Counted from the first letter of the stretch, positions 46,273 to 55,566 are shown. The stretch: DNA of 64,000 nucleotides from Rhodoferax sp. PAMC 29310 (GCF_017948265.1 NZ_CP072852.1:1426001-1490000); one strand, 5' to 3'. Notes: generated by a model not told the origin, from the letters alone. A program made the numbers and translations.

Positions 46273-48252
46273 TCATTGATCCCAATGTTTCAGACGTAAT
46301 ATTAATTCTTCGGCTGCAAGCCGCGCACCTATTCCGCTTTTAGCACTGGCTTTTCGAGTGAATGCAGCCATAAGTAGGTTGCCATCGCGCAGCAAACCAT
46401 CCAATATGAAAGCGCTGGAACCCTGCCTAGCTTGCGTCACCAATTTGGCCCAGTTGTCAACAATGTCCAACATCTGACGCGTCAGTACAAAGCTTGCAAC
46501 GGCATAGCTATCGGCTGACGCGGCATCACCAGGCGTATCATTATTCTGGTCAGGCGTGCCGTCACTGCCCGTGGCTTCGTGATCATCGGCGACAGGGTTG
46601 TTGAAGTCGGTCGCATCGTCAGTCTCATCCGCAGTCACCGCTTTGCCACCGTAGCGTTCCAGCAGCAGTTGGTCACTAAGCTCTTGCAAGTCGGCATCCG
46701 AGATTTCCTCTGGAAACGACAATTCCCGCGCTGGGGGTTCCCGCATATCGAAGATCGGCACATTCAAGGTTTCAGTCTCGCAGTGAAGTGCCACCGTCCT
46801 CGGCAAGTGTTTGGCATCTTCCCAGGGTATTTGTGCTGACAACAGCGAACCGCTGCCAGACTGCCACCGTGCTATTTTCAGCGGGGCTTTGCGACTCAAA
46901 ACCTCGCCCGTCAGCCCCGACTGACATTTGCATTCAAGCCGGATGTGTTTGCCGTCCCATGAGGCCTCGGCCCAGGTAATCAGACAACGACCCCGAGTCA
47001 GTTTGACAGTACGAGTGGCAACATTCTCAAGCGTGGAAAATGTGGCCAATTGACCCAGTGGCCAGGCGGCCTGCGCAATACAAACCCCGAGTTCAAAGTT
47101 GTCAATGGTCAATTCCCGATTGGCGCCCTGTTTGCCCCACGCTGCCTGGCTGAAATTGGCCGAAGTCAACAACAGCCGCCTTGAGTTGCCACGTTGGAAG
47201 GCATACAGCTTGGCATGATTCCAGCGCACGTCGCTGCTGTGATGCTCGCCATGAAAATGATCAGACAGTTTGTCATTGCCAGGCACTAATGTGAGCTGCA
47301 ATAGAGTGCTGCCAGCCGCCACCAATTGCGTAAACGATGCTGCGGGCAAGTGCCAGTTTGCCTCCCACGGATGGGCCTTTTCGATCCAGGCCAAAGAAAG
47401 TTGTGCCGGTGTGCCTTCAAACTGGGCACAGCATTGCACCAAGGAATCAGCCCAACAGGCCCCAACAAACGGGCTCAGGATCGACACCTTGACCGCCCCT
47501 CTCCCGGGCGGGGTAGCACTGCGCAAACCGGCTGCACCCCACTGCGCGCGTGACGCATGCTTGCCAGGCACACTGGCAATAAAACTGGCACCAGCTGGAG
47601 GGTCAGCGCGTGCCAGCAGATCAGTAAAGCGGTCAAGCTGTGTGGCATCTCCGCAAGAATCGGCCAAGGCGCGCACGAAGCCGGGCAAAACGCCCCAAGC
47701 ACTTGACCTGGCTTTTGACGGCTTGGGCTGCAGTGGCAAGCAAACCCGCCAGGCTGCCTGAATTTGATCTTTGAACGCGGAGCGTGTCAGATTGGTCGAT
47801 GAGACAATGATTTCGAGGTATTCACCTTGTTCTGGATGCGTCCAATGCAGTAGCCAAAGTTTGGCGTGCTGCACGGCTTGACCAGTTTCCCCGACCGTGA
47901 GCTGCCGGATTGAGCGCCAGATCCAGGGGTACAGCCCCTCATCAACAGCAGCGGCGGAAACATCTGTATCAAAGTAGTCTTCACGCACAGTCGATGAAAC
48001 CACCACGATGCGGTTATGCAAAATTTTCAGCCTGGCATCCAGTTCAAGTGAAAAACTGGCCTGGTCCAGCGCATCAGCATTACCCGGCATGTGGCTAAGC
48101 GCCAGCCACTCTGGCAGCAAGGTTTCGGCTAGCAAACGCGCCTCGGCCCGGTCATAGGTCGTCAACAGCGCTGCCGCCAAGGCACAGCCTTGCGGTGCGA
48201 CAGATTTGATCAGCGTCTGCCAGCCAAAACCAGTGTCATTGAGCATCGTCAT
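46273..48252 (-). CDS. Phospholipase D-superfamily protein, Tdp1-like (two HKN motifs)
   Basis: A 659-residue protein whose two catalytic motifs resemble those of tyrosyl-DNA phosphodiesterase 1, which removes peptides from DNA 3' ends. Motif 1 is VQHAKLWLLHW (near residue 128) followed by IIVSSTNLTRSAFKDQIQAA. Motif 2 is RWNHAKLYAFQ (near 346) followed by LLLTSANFSQAAWGKQ. Both have Asn in place of the Asp of ordinary HKD enzymes. The region after residue 400 is a separate domain with an acidic linker (DETDDATDFNNPVADD). Its start overlaps the end of the upstream gene: ATG 48252 is preferred over TTG 48273. It is the only intact gene of the operon. Confidence 0.8.
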   Translation of the reverse strand: MTMLNDTGFGWQTLIKSVAPQGCALAAALLTTYDRAEARLLAETLLPEWLALSHMPGNADALDQASFSLELDARLKILHNRIVVVSSTVREDYFDTDVSAAAVDEGLYPWIWRSIRQLTVGETGQAVQHAKLWLLHWTHPEQGEYLEIIVSSTNLTRSAFKDQIQAAWRVCLPLQPKPSKARSSAWGVLPGFVRALADSCGDATQLDRFTDLLARADPPAGASFIASVPGKHASRAQWGAAGLRSATPPGRGAVKVSILSPFVGACWADSLVQCCAQFEGTPAQLSLAWIEKAHPWEANWHLPAASFTQLVAAGSTLLQLTLVPGNDKLSDHFHGEHHSSDVRWNHAKLYAFQRGNSRRLLLTSANFSQAAWGKQGANRELTIDNFELGVCIAQAAWPLGQLATFSTLENVATRTVKLTRGRCLITWAEASWDGKHIRLECKCQSGLTGEVLSRKAPLKIARWQSGSGSLLSAQIPWEDAKHLPRTVALHCETETLNVPIFDMREPPARELSFPEEISDADLQELSDQLLLERYGGKAVTADETDDATDFNNPVADDHEATGSDGTPDQNNDTPGDAASADSYAVASFVLTRQMLDIVDNWAKLVTQARQGSSAFILDGLLRDGNLLMAAFTRKASAKSGIGARLAAEELILRLKHWDQ

Positions 48253-48563
48253 GTTCGTCGTTGTCTGGTTCAATATTGATATGCAGGGACTTAGGCATAT
48301 TGGTCAAAACACCGCATTGCACCGCCAAGCGGCACAAAGCCCACAAGCGAAATCCGTAGCGTGAAGCCTCGCCAATTGACAGGGTGCGGGCTTCAATGTG
48401 TGCGTCACGCAAAATGAACCACCGCAAGCCACCGCCGTAGGTTTCGTGGTGACGCAGCAACTGGCGAAAACATTCCAGCGGCACAGCGCTGGCCGCCATG
48501 GTTTGCGCAAAGCGGTCTGCGGCATCGGCATGGCGCAGCGTTGTTGCTCGCGCTTCTGGCTTA

Positions 48564-49488
48564 GAGCTTATCCGTAAATAATGTTTACCTCCAACTTGAT
48601 CTTGCGAAACGCCATGATGGATGCGGCCAAGTGGTTCAAGGCCAGAAAGCTGCGATCAAGCTTCTCGTATCGCACCAGTAGTTTGCGAAATCGGTTGAAC
48701 CAACTGTGTGCCACTTCGACAACCCAGCGTCTTGCTTTCTTCTCGGGGGTACGCTTGAGTTCATTGGCCTCTTGTCCTCGGCCTTTGACATGGGGGATGT
48801 AGCCATGCTCTTCTATGACCTTCAGAGCGGGTGCTCCGGTATAGCCAGCATTTGCGCACAAGTGTTTGTGGCGCCTGATGGGTGGACTGGGGCGCTCAAC
48901 CATGATGGCATCGAGCACTTCCTCTAGTTGGGAAACATCATGCCGATTAGCCCCGGTCACGACGAGCGACAACGGGACGCCACGACCGTCCACCAGCAAA
49001 TGGCGTTTGCTCCCATTTTTTCCCCCAATCCGTGGGGTTAGGTCCCACGCTCTCCTGTGCCATTGGCGCTTTCATCATTGCCCCGTCGATACTTTGCCAA
49101 CGCCAGGCGATGCCCTCAAACTCGTCGTACTCAGCAAGACCTTGTTTCCACAGAGACTCAAAGACCCCCGCTTTTTCCCATTCCAGAAAACGGGCATGGA
49201 CAGCGCTGGCACTACCAAAACGCTCCGAGGGAAGGGCCTTCCACTGGCAACCTGTGCGTAGAACAAACACGATGCCTTCAAATACCAAGCGGGCATCTTT
49301 GGGCCTACGTCCGCCCCCGCTCTTTCTGGTGTAGGCTTGATCTGCAATGCGTTGACGCACAGGGATCAGTGGCTCGACACGACTCCAAAACTCATCAGTG
49401 ACTTCCCATGCCTTTACCTTTGCCATCTTTCCTCCACGCGCGGTCATCGCGCATGGGGAGCCATTATTCACTATTTACGGATAAGTTC
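48564..49488 (-). mobile_element. IS5-family insertion sequence
   Basis: About 925 bp, bounded by 17-bp inverted repeats with one mismatch: left GAGCTTATCCGTAAATA (48564) and right, minus strand, GAACTTATCCGTAAATA (from 49488). A clean target duplication is not clear; CTT may be present on both sides depending on the exact ends. It interrupts the first gene of the operon in the same direction. Confidence 0.9.
48568..49426 (-). CDS. IS5-family transposase in two frames
   Basis: The first frame runs from ATG 49426 (GGAGG upstream) with AWEVTDEFWSRVEPLIP and the first catalytic Asp in QSIDGAMMKAP, to an overlap near 48947-48999. The second frame continues RHLLVDGRGVPLSLVVTGAN and the last catalytic part EVAHSWFNRFRKLLVRYEKL to 48568. 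The junction is GGGGGAAAAAATGGG at about 49012-49026 (minus strand); a +1 (or -2) change in the G5A6 run joins DWGK to NGSKRH. Some IS5 subgroups use such a run for programmed frameshifting; a simple one-base insertion is also possible. Confidence 0.85.
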
Positions 49489-50570
49489 TTCGCCTGCAGC
49501 TCCAGCCAAGCCTGTGCCGCCGCTTGAAGCGCTTTACATACTTCCTTGGCCGCACTGCCCTTAGCAACTTCAACCAACCCCACCTTGGGCTCACGCTTGA
49601 GCACGTCATTGATGTAATTCATGGCATCCAAACCCGCATCTGCCAGGCTTGGAAAAGTGGCCAGGCGGGCAATCGTTGGTTCGCTGCTGAAGTGCTGGCT
49701 CAGATATTGGCACAGCGACGCATGGTCGATAGCGCTGGACTTGGCTATGGACTTCACGATTGTCAACCGCTTTTTCCCCGCTGTATCGTTTCCAAAAATG
49801 AGCGGCTTAAGTAACGCTGCCTCCGGCAACTCAGAGAAGTCGCCACGCTGGCGTGGCAGCGTGTTGAGCTCAGCCGCTTTGCCAGTTTGAGCCGCTTGGC
49901 CAAAATTTTTCCAATGTGCGATCCACCACTTGTTTTCGCTGTCACGCCCCTCTTTGTTTCGTGCCAATTTCGCGCTGCGGCTCACATCATCGGGAAGTTG
50001 CAAGCGTGCGCCTTTAAGTTTGTCATCGAGCCAGCGTGACAGTGCCTCGCTTTGCGGGCCAGGTGTCCAGCCGTCACCTGTGGTCAGCCCTGGCCATTTG
50101 CGAAACGCCCGCCGGTAGCCGCCGTAAGGGCCGGTTTGACGGTAGGCCTGAAATTGCTTAGGGGTCATGCCAAACCGGTCTGCTTTCATGTTGCCGTCAA
50201 CCCAAGGCGCGACACGTCGCCGCCCGGACAAAGGTCGCTGTTTCCAGTCTTCCGTATCTGCTTTGAGCAGGTTGATAGTTCGTGCCACGCACAGCAGTTC
50301 CAGCGGACGCAGCCAGGCGTAACGCTGGATTTGTTCTTGGCGCGTCACAACCGATCGCCCACCGCTGGCCTGAAAAGCCTGTTGTGATTGCACCAGACTC
50401 CAAGCCAACAGCGTGACCCAGCGCCCGTCGCTGATGCGGTTGCTCAAGTCGGGTGCCACCGCGTTGGCAAATTGATCGGCCAGAGCCCCTAAACCGAGCG
50501 CATCGCCACGGCGCACTGACACCGGTTCCCATGGTGCGGTAAAGAAAAAGTGTGGCGAGCTAGTTGTCAT

Positions 50571-50921
50571 GCAAACCAAAGATTAATTGTTGTGCAAAGT
50601 ATCGCACTCTGCAATAGACCATTGCCGACTTCCAAATCTCCAGCCTGCAGAGGTTCAACGTGTTTTTCTGTGGTGGGCCACGAACGGCTTGTGACATACG
50701 ATGAATTGTGCAACCCGCAAGCTGACTATTGTGAATGGCGGCAACGTGTCTTAAAGAGACGTGCGGTGGAAAGTGTTGGGTGGCTGCTTACCCATAGCCC
50801 GCTGCGATTAACCCCTCAAACTGCCTGCCGTAAAGCTGACGCCCAGCGGCTGAGCGCGATGACACATTGCCAAGCTGCCGCCAGCGCCAGATTGTTAGCC
50901 CGTCATGAGTTTTCAGTGGCC
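50571..50921. other. Non-coding region between the operon and the recombinase relic
   Basis: No family-like gene on either strand; the one long plus-strand frame here has no ribosome-binding site or recognisable sequence. The operon promoter should lie close to 50571-50650; the sequence there is A/T-rich (gattaattgttgtgcaaagt). Confidence 0.35.
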
Positions 50922-51176
50922 TCAAGCCTCTGTATCCTCGGCCATTTCCAGGGCGTCATCAACCTCGATTCCCAGATACCTCACCCTGCTTTCAATTTTG
51001 GCATGACCAAGTAAAAGTTGCACCGCGCGTAGGTTTTTGGTGCGCCGGTAGATGACTGATGCCTTGGTGCGTATCATGGAATGGGTTCCGTATGCAGAGG
51101 AGTCAAGACCAATCTGCTGCACCCAGTTGTCCACAATTGCTGTGTCCTTCATTAACATGGGAGAGCGGCGGACCAA
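50922..51176 (-). pseudogene. Tyrosine recombinase (integrase) C-terminal relic
   Basis: The last 84 codons of a phage-type integrase: TAIVDNWVQQIGLDSSAYGT, then HSMIRTKASVIYRRTKNLRA, VQLLLGHAKIESRVRYLGIE. The GH and the nucleophile Tyr (RYLG) are in place. In close relatives the first box reads GTHSMRRTKA, so the catalytic Arg (H-x-x-R) is Ile here. The upstream two thirds of the gene cannot be found. It is not active. Confidence 0.78.
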
Positions 51177-51695
51177 GCATCGAAAGGCTGTTTATCAAGC
51201 CGCATCGAAGAAAACAGACCAGCCGGATGATCGATCGCAGCGGGAGGCATGTCCACCTGCTGCAACAACCTTGAGTCTGCGCGGGCAATATGGAGGCAAT
51301 ATGGATCGATATCCACAATTGATCCATATTCGGTTCGAATCTGATCGGCGTGAAAAGGGGATGCATTCCATCCCTCTCACAACACGCAGGCTTCGGTCTG
51401 TCTTTTGGGCTCCAAGGCGACCACTTCGTCGTCAATCAATCAATGTACAGAAAACGCAGGGCTAGCGCAGTGCATACATCGGCCAATCAAACTGGGTAAC
51501 GTAGACCGCTGCAGCGGGTCAGGTCTGGAGTTTCAATTTACCGGCTCCAAGCACAGGAGTTGCAGCATAGTTGACCGACGCTAGCGACAGCCCAAGACAG
51601 GAAGTTGCCAGTCAAACGTATATTGTGACGCACGAACATAGATGATGTGGAGCCTTTGAACTGACACTGTGCAGCTACAAGCGGCAATACAGATC
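51177..51695. other. Non-coding region between recombinase relic and tetR
   Basis: No gene supported. It may hold the degraded 5' part of the recombinase, but no frame shows it. TetR transcription ends here. Confidence 0.35.
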
Positions 51696-52286
51696 CTACT
51701 GGTTAGTTTTACGCTCCAGTGTGAGCATTCGAAGCGCCATATCGTTGAAGCGGTCCGCAATGATTTCCGGGCCTAAAGGGCCATCTGTACGAATCCATAG
51801 ATAGCTGTAGAAGTACATGCCCAAAACACCTTTGAGGACGATGGGATCGTAGGGTCTGAAGTAGCCCTTTTCTGCGCCCTCAATCATGGCTTCTCGCCAG
51901 GCTTTCTCATAGGCAAGGTGGAGACCCATCACCTCGGAATGTCGAGGATCAGTCAGGCAATTGACTTCTCGAAAACAAACAGTGAGTTCCGCTTGATGAG
52001 AGCTAATTTTCATCACCAGATGACTCCCCAGTTTGAGGATGCGCTCCCGAGGGTCAGGCTCCGCACTGGCGCAAACACTGAAACTTACCAAGTCAGCAAT
52101 GTATTCTCGCGCAATGTCATACAAAAGGTCTTCTTTGCTGTGAATGTGGTGGTAAAGCGCTCCCCGCCCCAGTTGAACAGCCTCTTGGAGCTCGGTCATA
52201 CCCACCGCGTGATAGCCGTTCAACGCAAACAACTTAGCGGCTATTTTCAGTATTTTTTTTCGCTGTGACAGGTCTTCTTGTGTCAT
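51696..52286 (-). CDS. TetR-family transcriptional regulator
   Basis: A 196-residue repressor. The helix-turn-helix is KLFALNGYHAVGMTELQEAV followed by QLGRGALYHHIHSKEDLLYD. The ligand-binding part has ELTVCFREVNCLTDPRHSEV and ends with KGVLGMYFYSYLWIRTDG. It is divergent from metNIQ with 733 bp between starts. Operator-like sites at 52488 and 52945 suggest that it controls itself and the transport operon. The ligand is unknown. Confidence 0.88.
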   Translation of the reverse strand: MTQEDLSQRKKILKIAAKLFALNGYHAVGMTELQEAVQLGRGALYHHIHSKEDLLYDIAREYIADLVSFSVCASAEPDPRERILKLGSHLVMKISSHQAELTVCFREVNCLTDPRHSEVMGLHLAYEKAWREAMIEGAEKGYFRPYDPIVLKGVLGMYFYSYLWIRTDGPLGPEIIADRFNDMALRMLTLERKTNQ

Positions 52287-52487
52287 GGGTGTCGTTTGAT
52301 GTTGTGGCGAAATTGAGGTGAATGAACGGGTTTAAATAGCAAAAGGCAACAAGTTGCGTCAAGCGATCCAACAAAAGTACATCCCTGACCGTTCTTTAGC
52401 TCCATTTTTAAGCATTGAGGGCAACTCAAGCCTAGGGAAAACACTGATAACCAACTGTTTGACTTTCAGGGATGGGACGGTTACTGT

Positions 52488-52500
52488 ACCGATCAGTCTG
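52488..52500. promoter_or_regulatory. TetR-type operator-like site, tetR side
   Basis: ACCGATCAGTCTG closely matches the ACCAATCAGTCGG at 52945. It lies about 200 bp before the tetR start, in a promoter-like setting. Confidence 0.4.
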
Positions 52501-52944
52501 TTTTGAACACTTGATAAATATTAATTTTTCCGATCCCAAGACTTTGTCCATCCTTTGCTTGAAGGATGGAAAGTAGACCTAGAAATGAATGACTGATGGC
52601 GACAAGTAGATCATTGGATTCTTACTGCAGTCTTGATCAAAAAAAGGAAACAACGCACGATGATCCCGTATTTGGCACAGCTCTTGCATAGGTAAAAACA
52701 TCGACTGCGGAACATTTCATGCCCAGTGCTGACACATTGACCGAGAGACTTTCCACGATGAGCTCACAGCATCCGACTTGTGTCAGGGTCAATGCGAGCT
52801 TGCAAAATCGCGCACACTGGCCGCTTGGAAATGATGACTCAAGTAGAGATGGCGATTCAGAAACCATGCAATGGCCTGAGAGAGATGACGCTTTCAAGCA
52901 AGTTCGTTGAGCTGAATTCGATGATCACTTTTTCAACAAGCTGG

Positions 52945-52957
52945 ACCAATCAGTCGG
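52945..52957. promoter_or_regulatory. TetR-type operator-like site, metN side
   Basis: ACCAATCAGTCGG, within GACCAATCAGTCGGTC, is a pseudo-palindrome (GACC and GGTC ends). It lies 63 bp before the metN start. Confidence 0.42.
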
Positions 52958-52983
52958 TCGTTAGTTTTTATTATTGTTAATAT

Positions 52984-53003
52984 AAGTATTTTAATTAATA
53001 CTT
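52984..53003. promoter_or_regulatory. 20-bp palindrome just upstream of metN
   Basis: AAGTATT and AATACTT are perfect inverted arms around TTAATT. The site ends 16 bp before the metN GTG and so overlaps the likely leader. A second regulator's operator or an mRNA hairpin are both possible. Confidence 0.45.
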
Positions 53004-53019
53004 AAAATAAAAGGTCGTT

Positions 53020-54036
53020 GTGATTCAATTAAAAAATATACATAAAAGTTACACCGTTAAGGATAAGATTATTCCCGCCTTAAGCGGAATTGACCTTTCT
53101 GTTAAAAAAGGCGAAATATTTGGTGTCATCGGACATTCAGGTGCTGGAAAGTCTACACTCATCCGTCTCATCAATCTTTTGGAACGCCCCTCGCAAGGTG
53201 ACATCACTGTTGATGGGAAAGAAATACTGAAATATGACACGCTCGAGTTAAGAAATTTCAGAAGAAATATTGGAATGATTTTCCAGCATTTCAATTTACT
53301 CAGCTCCAAAACGGTCGCAGAAAACATCTCCTTTCCCATCCGAATCGCAGGAGAGCGGGATAGCGCCAAAATTGATGCCCGCATCGACGAGATGCTCGAG
53401 TTGGTCGGCTTGAGTCGTCACAAGCACAAGTACCCCAAGCAGCTGTCAGGAGGGGAGAAGCAACGCGTTGGCATCGCCCGAGCGTTAGCGAACAAGCCAA
53501 GTGTTCTTTTATGTGACGAGGCAACCAGCGCACTCGATCCGCAAACAACGCGATCCATCTTGCAATTGCTCCGGGAGATCAATGAAAAGTTGAACTTGAC
53601 TATTGTTCTCATCACGCACGAAATGGACGTTATCAGAACCATTTGTGATCGCGTCGCTGTGATTGATGGCGGAAAGATTGTGGAGAACGGACCGGTGACG
53701 CAGGTATTCCTACACCCGCAACACCCGACGACCCGCAGCTTTGTGTTGGAAGCCGAAAACTTAACCGACGACGAATTGAGTGAAGGCGCCAACCAGACGG
53801 CCAAAGGCGTCGTCAGGCGCCTCACCTTCATGAGTGGATCGATGGATCAGCCTGTCATTACCCAGATTGCCAGAGAGTGCGGCGTCGATTTCTTAATCCT
53901 CAATGGGCGTTTTGGAAAGATCAAGTCAACGCCTTGCGGACAGTTGACGGTGTCCATCACTGGAGATGCCGACAAGGTAGGGGCAGCCATACAAAAACTC
54001 ACTGATTCAGGTGTCGTAGTTGAGGAGAATTTTTAA
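53020..54036 (+). CDS. metN: Methionine-type ABC transporter, ATP-binding protein
   Basis: A 338-residue ABC ATPase. Walker A is GHSGAGKSTLIRLIN near residue 38, the signature is LSGGEKQRVGIARAL, Walker B is VLLCDEATSALD, and the switch His is in VLITHEMDV. A C-terminal NIL domain (GVDFLILNGRFGKI, then LTVSITGDADKVGAAI) can bind methionine and inhibit transport. The start is GTG 53020 after AAAAGG. Its stop overlaps the metI start by one base (TAATG). Confidence 0.94.
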   Translation: MIQLKNIHKSYTVKDKIIPALSGIDLSVKKGEIFGVIGHSGAGKSTLIRLINLLERPSQGDITVDGKEILKYDTLELRNFRRNIGMIFQHFNLLSSKTVAENISFPIRIAGERDSAKIDARIDEMLELVGLSRHKHKYPKQLSGGEKQRVGIARALANKPSVLLCDEATSALDPQTTRSILQLLREINEKLNLTIVLITHEMDVIRTICDRVAVIDGGKIVENGPVTQVFLHPQHPTTRSFVLEAENLTDDELSEGANQTAKGVVRRLTFMSGSMDQPVITQIARECGVDFLILNGRFGKIKSTPCGQLTVSITGDADKVGAAIQKLTDSGVVVEENF

Positions 54037-54713
54037 TGTTGGAATTTTTTCAAAATCTCATGTCGAGCGGTGTCGCCTGGGGAGATATTGGCTGGGCCTC
54101 TATTGACACGCTTTTGATGCTGGCGGGCGCGTTGTCACTCACATTGCTGCTGGGTTTGCCGCTTGGTATTTTGTTATTTCTAACAAGCCCCAAAAAACTA
54201 CTGTCTTCTCCCAAAATTTATGCTTCTGTGTCTTTTGGTGTGAATATCCTGCGCTCGTTGCCCTTCGTGATTTTGCTTATTGCCATGATACCGGTCACCG
54301 TCTTACTAACAGGCACGTCACTCGGCGTTGCAGGCGCGATTCCACCGCTGGTGGTTGGAGGAACGCCTTTCTTTGCGCGACTGGTCGAAACCGCACTGCG
54401 CGAGGTGGACCACGGCATTATTGAGGCCTCTGTGGCCATGGGCGCCAGCGTGCGACAAATCGTGTTTAGCGCGTTGCTGCCAGAAGCCTTGCCAAGCATC
54501 ATCGCGGCGGCCACAGTGACGGCCATTGCGCTGGTCTCTTACACCGCTTTATCGGGTGTGGTGGGCGGCGGCGGATTGGGGGATCTGGCCATTCGCTATG
54601 GATACCAGCGTTTTCAATTGAATGTGATGTTTATCACTATCATTCTGCTTCTCATCTTGGTCCAGATTCTCCAAACAGCGGGAGACAAACTGGTTACACA
54701 CTTTAGTCGCTGA
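54036..54713 (+). CDS. metI: Methionine-type ABC transporter, permease
   Basis: A 225-residue permease with about five membrane helices. The ATPase-contact loop is in VDHGIIEASVAMGASVRQIV, and YTALSGVVGGGGLGDLAIRY is the MetI hallmark. It is translationally coupled to metN. Confidence 0.94.
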   Translation: MLEFFQNLMSSGVAWGDIGWASIDTLLMLAGALSLTLLLGLPLGILLFLTSPKKLLSSPKIYASVSFGVNILRSLPFVILLIAMIPVTVLLTGTSLGVAGAIPPLVVGGTPFFARLVETALREVDHGIIEASVAMGASVRQIVFSALLPEALPSIIAAATVTAIALVSYTALSGVVGGGGLGDLAIRYGYQRFQLNVMFITIILLLILVQILQTAGDKLVTHFSR

Positions 54714-54750
54714 GAGTTGTTATTTACTTTTTTACTTATCAAGGAAATTT

Positions 54751-55524
54751 ATGAAAAAGCTATTACTTGCCGCCGTATTAGGTGCCTCTATGATGGCTCA
54801 CGCTGCTGACAAACTGATTGTGGGCGCCAGTCCCACACCGCATGCAGAGATACTGGAATATCTCAAACCGATGCTCTTGCAGCAGGGTGTGGATCTGGAC
54901 ATCAAGGTCTATACCGATTACGTTCAGCCGAATGTCCAACTCGTTGAAAAACGACTGGATGCCAACTTCTTCCAACACAAGCCCTATATGGATGAATTCA
55001 ACCGGAGCCGTGGTGCGTCGGTGCAAGCGGTGGCCGATGTTCTCATCGCGCCATTTGGTGCTTATTCAAAGTCCATCACCAATATTGCAGATTTGAAGGA
55101 TGGCGCTGTGGTTGCCATCCCCAATGACGCCGTGAACAGCGGTCGTGCATTGCAGCTTTTAGATCAGGCCAAAATTATTAAATTGACTGATCCTAAAAAC
55201 AATATGTCAACTGAGAAAGATATTGTACAAAACTTGAAAAATATCAAAATTAAACAACTCGAAGCACCTATGCTGCCTCGGGTTTTGGGTGAAGTGGATC
55301 TTGCCGTTATCAACACCACCTTTGCATTGGAAGCCAAACTCAATCCCAGCAAAGATGCGCTTTTCCTAGAAGGAGGCCAGTCTAGTTACGTCAATTTGCT
55401 CGCTGCGCGCGCTGACAATAAGGACAGTCCCGCCATGAAAAAATTGGTGGCTGCTTTGCGCTCACCTGAATCGAAAAAATTCATCCTTGAACGCTTCAAG
55501 GGCAGTTTGGTCCCCGCGTTTTAA
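54751..55524 (+). CDS. metQ: Methionine-type ABC transporter, binding protein (NlpA/MetQ family)
   Basis: A 257-residue NlpA-family protein. The signal peptide is KKLLLAAVLGASMMAHAAD, without a lipobox Cys, so it is probably free in the periplasm. Typical regions: LIVGASPTPHAEILEYLKPM, KRLDANFFQHKPYMDEF, and AVVAIPNDAVNSGRALQLL. The ligand could be methionine, another sulfur amino acid or a derivative; the lyase and amidohydrolase genes downstream support a sulfur compound. Confidence 0.92.
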   Translation: MKKLLLAAVLGASMMAHAADKLIVGASPTPHAEILEYLKPMLLQQGVDLDIKVYTDYVQPNVQLVEKRLDANFFQHKPYMDEFNRSRGASVQAVADVLIAPFGAYSKSITNIADLKDGAVVAIPNDAVNSGRALQLLDQAKIIKLTDPKNNMSTEKDIVQNLKNIKIKQLEAPMLPRVLGEVDLAVINTTFALEAKLNPSKDALFLEGGQSSYVNLLAARADNKDSPAMKKLVAALRSPESKKFILERFKGSLVPAF

Positions 55525-55566
55525 TCGATTCCCACACTTAAACGACAAAAGAAACTCAAGTCAATC

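Larger units (their letters stand above)
48236..50570 (-). pseudogene. Unknown protein, first gene of the Tdp1-like operon, split by an IS5-family element
   Basis: I do not recognise this protein. The 5' part runs from ATG 50570 to about 49489: FFFTAPWEPVSVRRGDALGL, then ALADQFANAVAPDLSNRISD, and GRWVTLLAWSLVQSQQAFQ. It ends AQAWLELQA at the IS. After the IS the frame resumes as KPEARATTLRHADAADRFAQ and continues with SRYGFRLWALCRLAVQCGVL to a stop at 48236. Without the IS it would have about 470 residues. The FxxxPWExxxxRRGD opening and SNRxSDxRW pattern look conserved, perhaps a DUF6361-type protein; that is a weak recollection. It overlaps the Tdp1-like start by 17 bases. Confidence 0.7.
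52287..53019. other. A/T-rich regulatory region between tetR and metN
   Basis: A 733-bp gap with no supported gene. The composition is more A/T-rich than the surroundings, above all at 52960-53010. It holds two related TetR-type sites and a long palindrome listed separately. Confidence 0.45.

Noticed and set aside
50550..51014. 154-codon plus-strand frame upstream of the operon
   Set aside because: It overlaps the integrase relic on the other strand, lacks a ribosome-binding site, and has no recognisable sequence.
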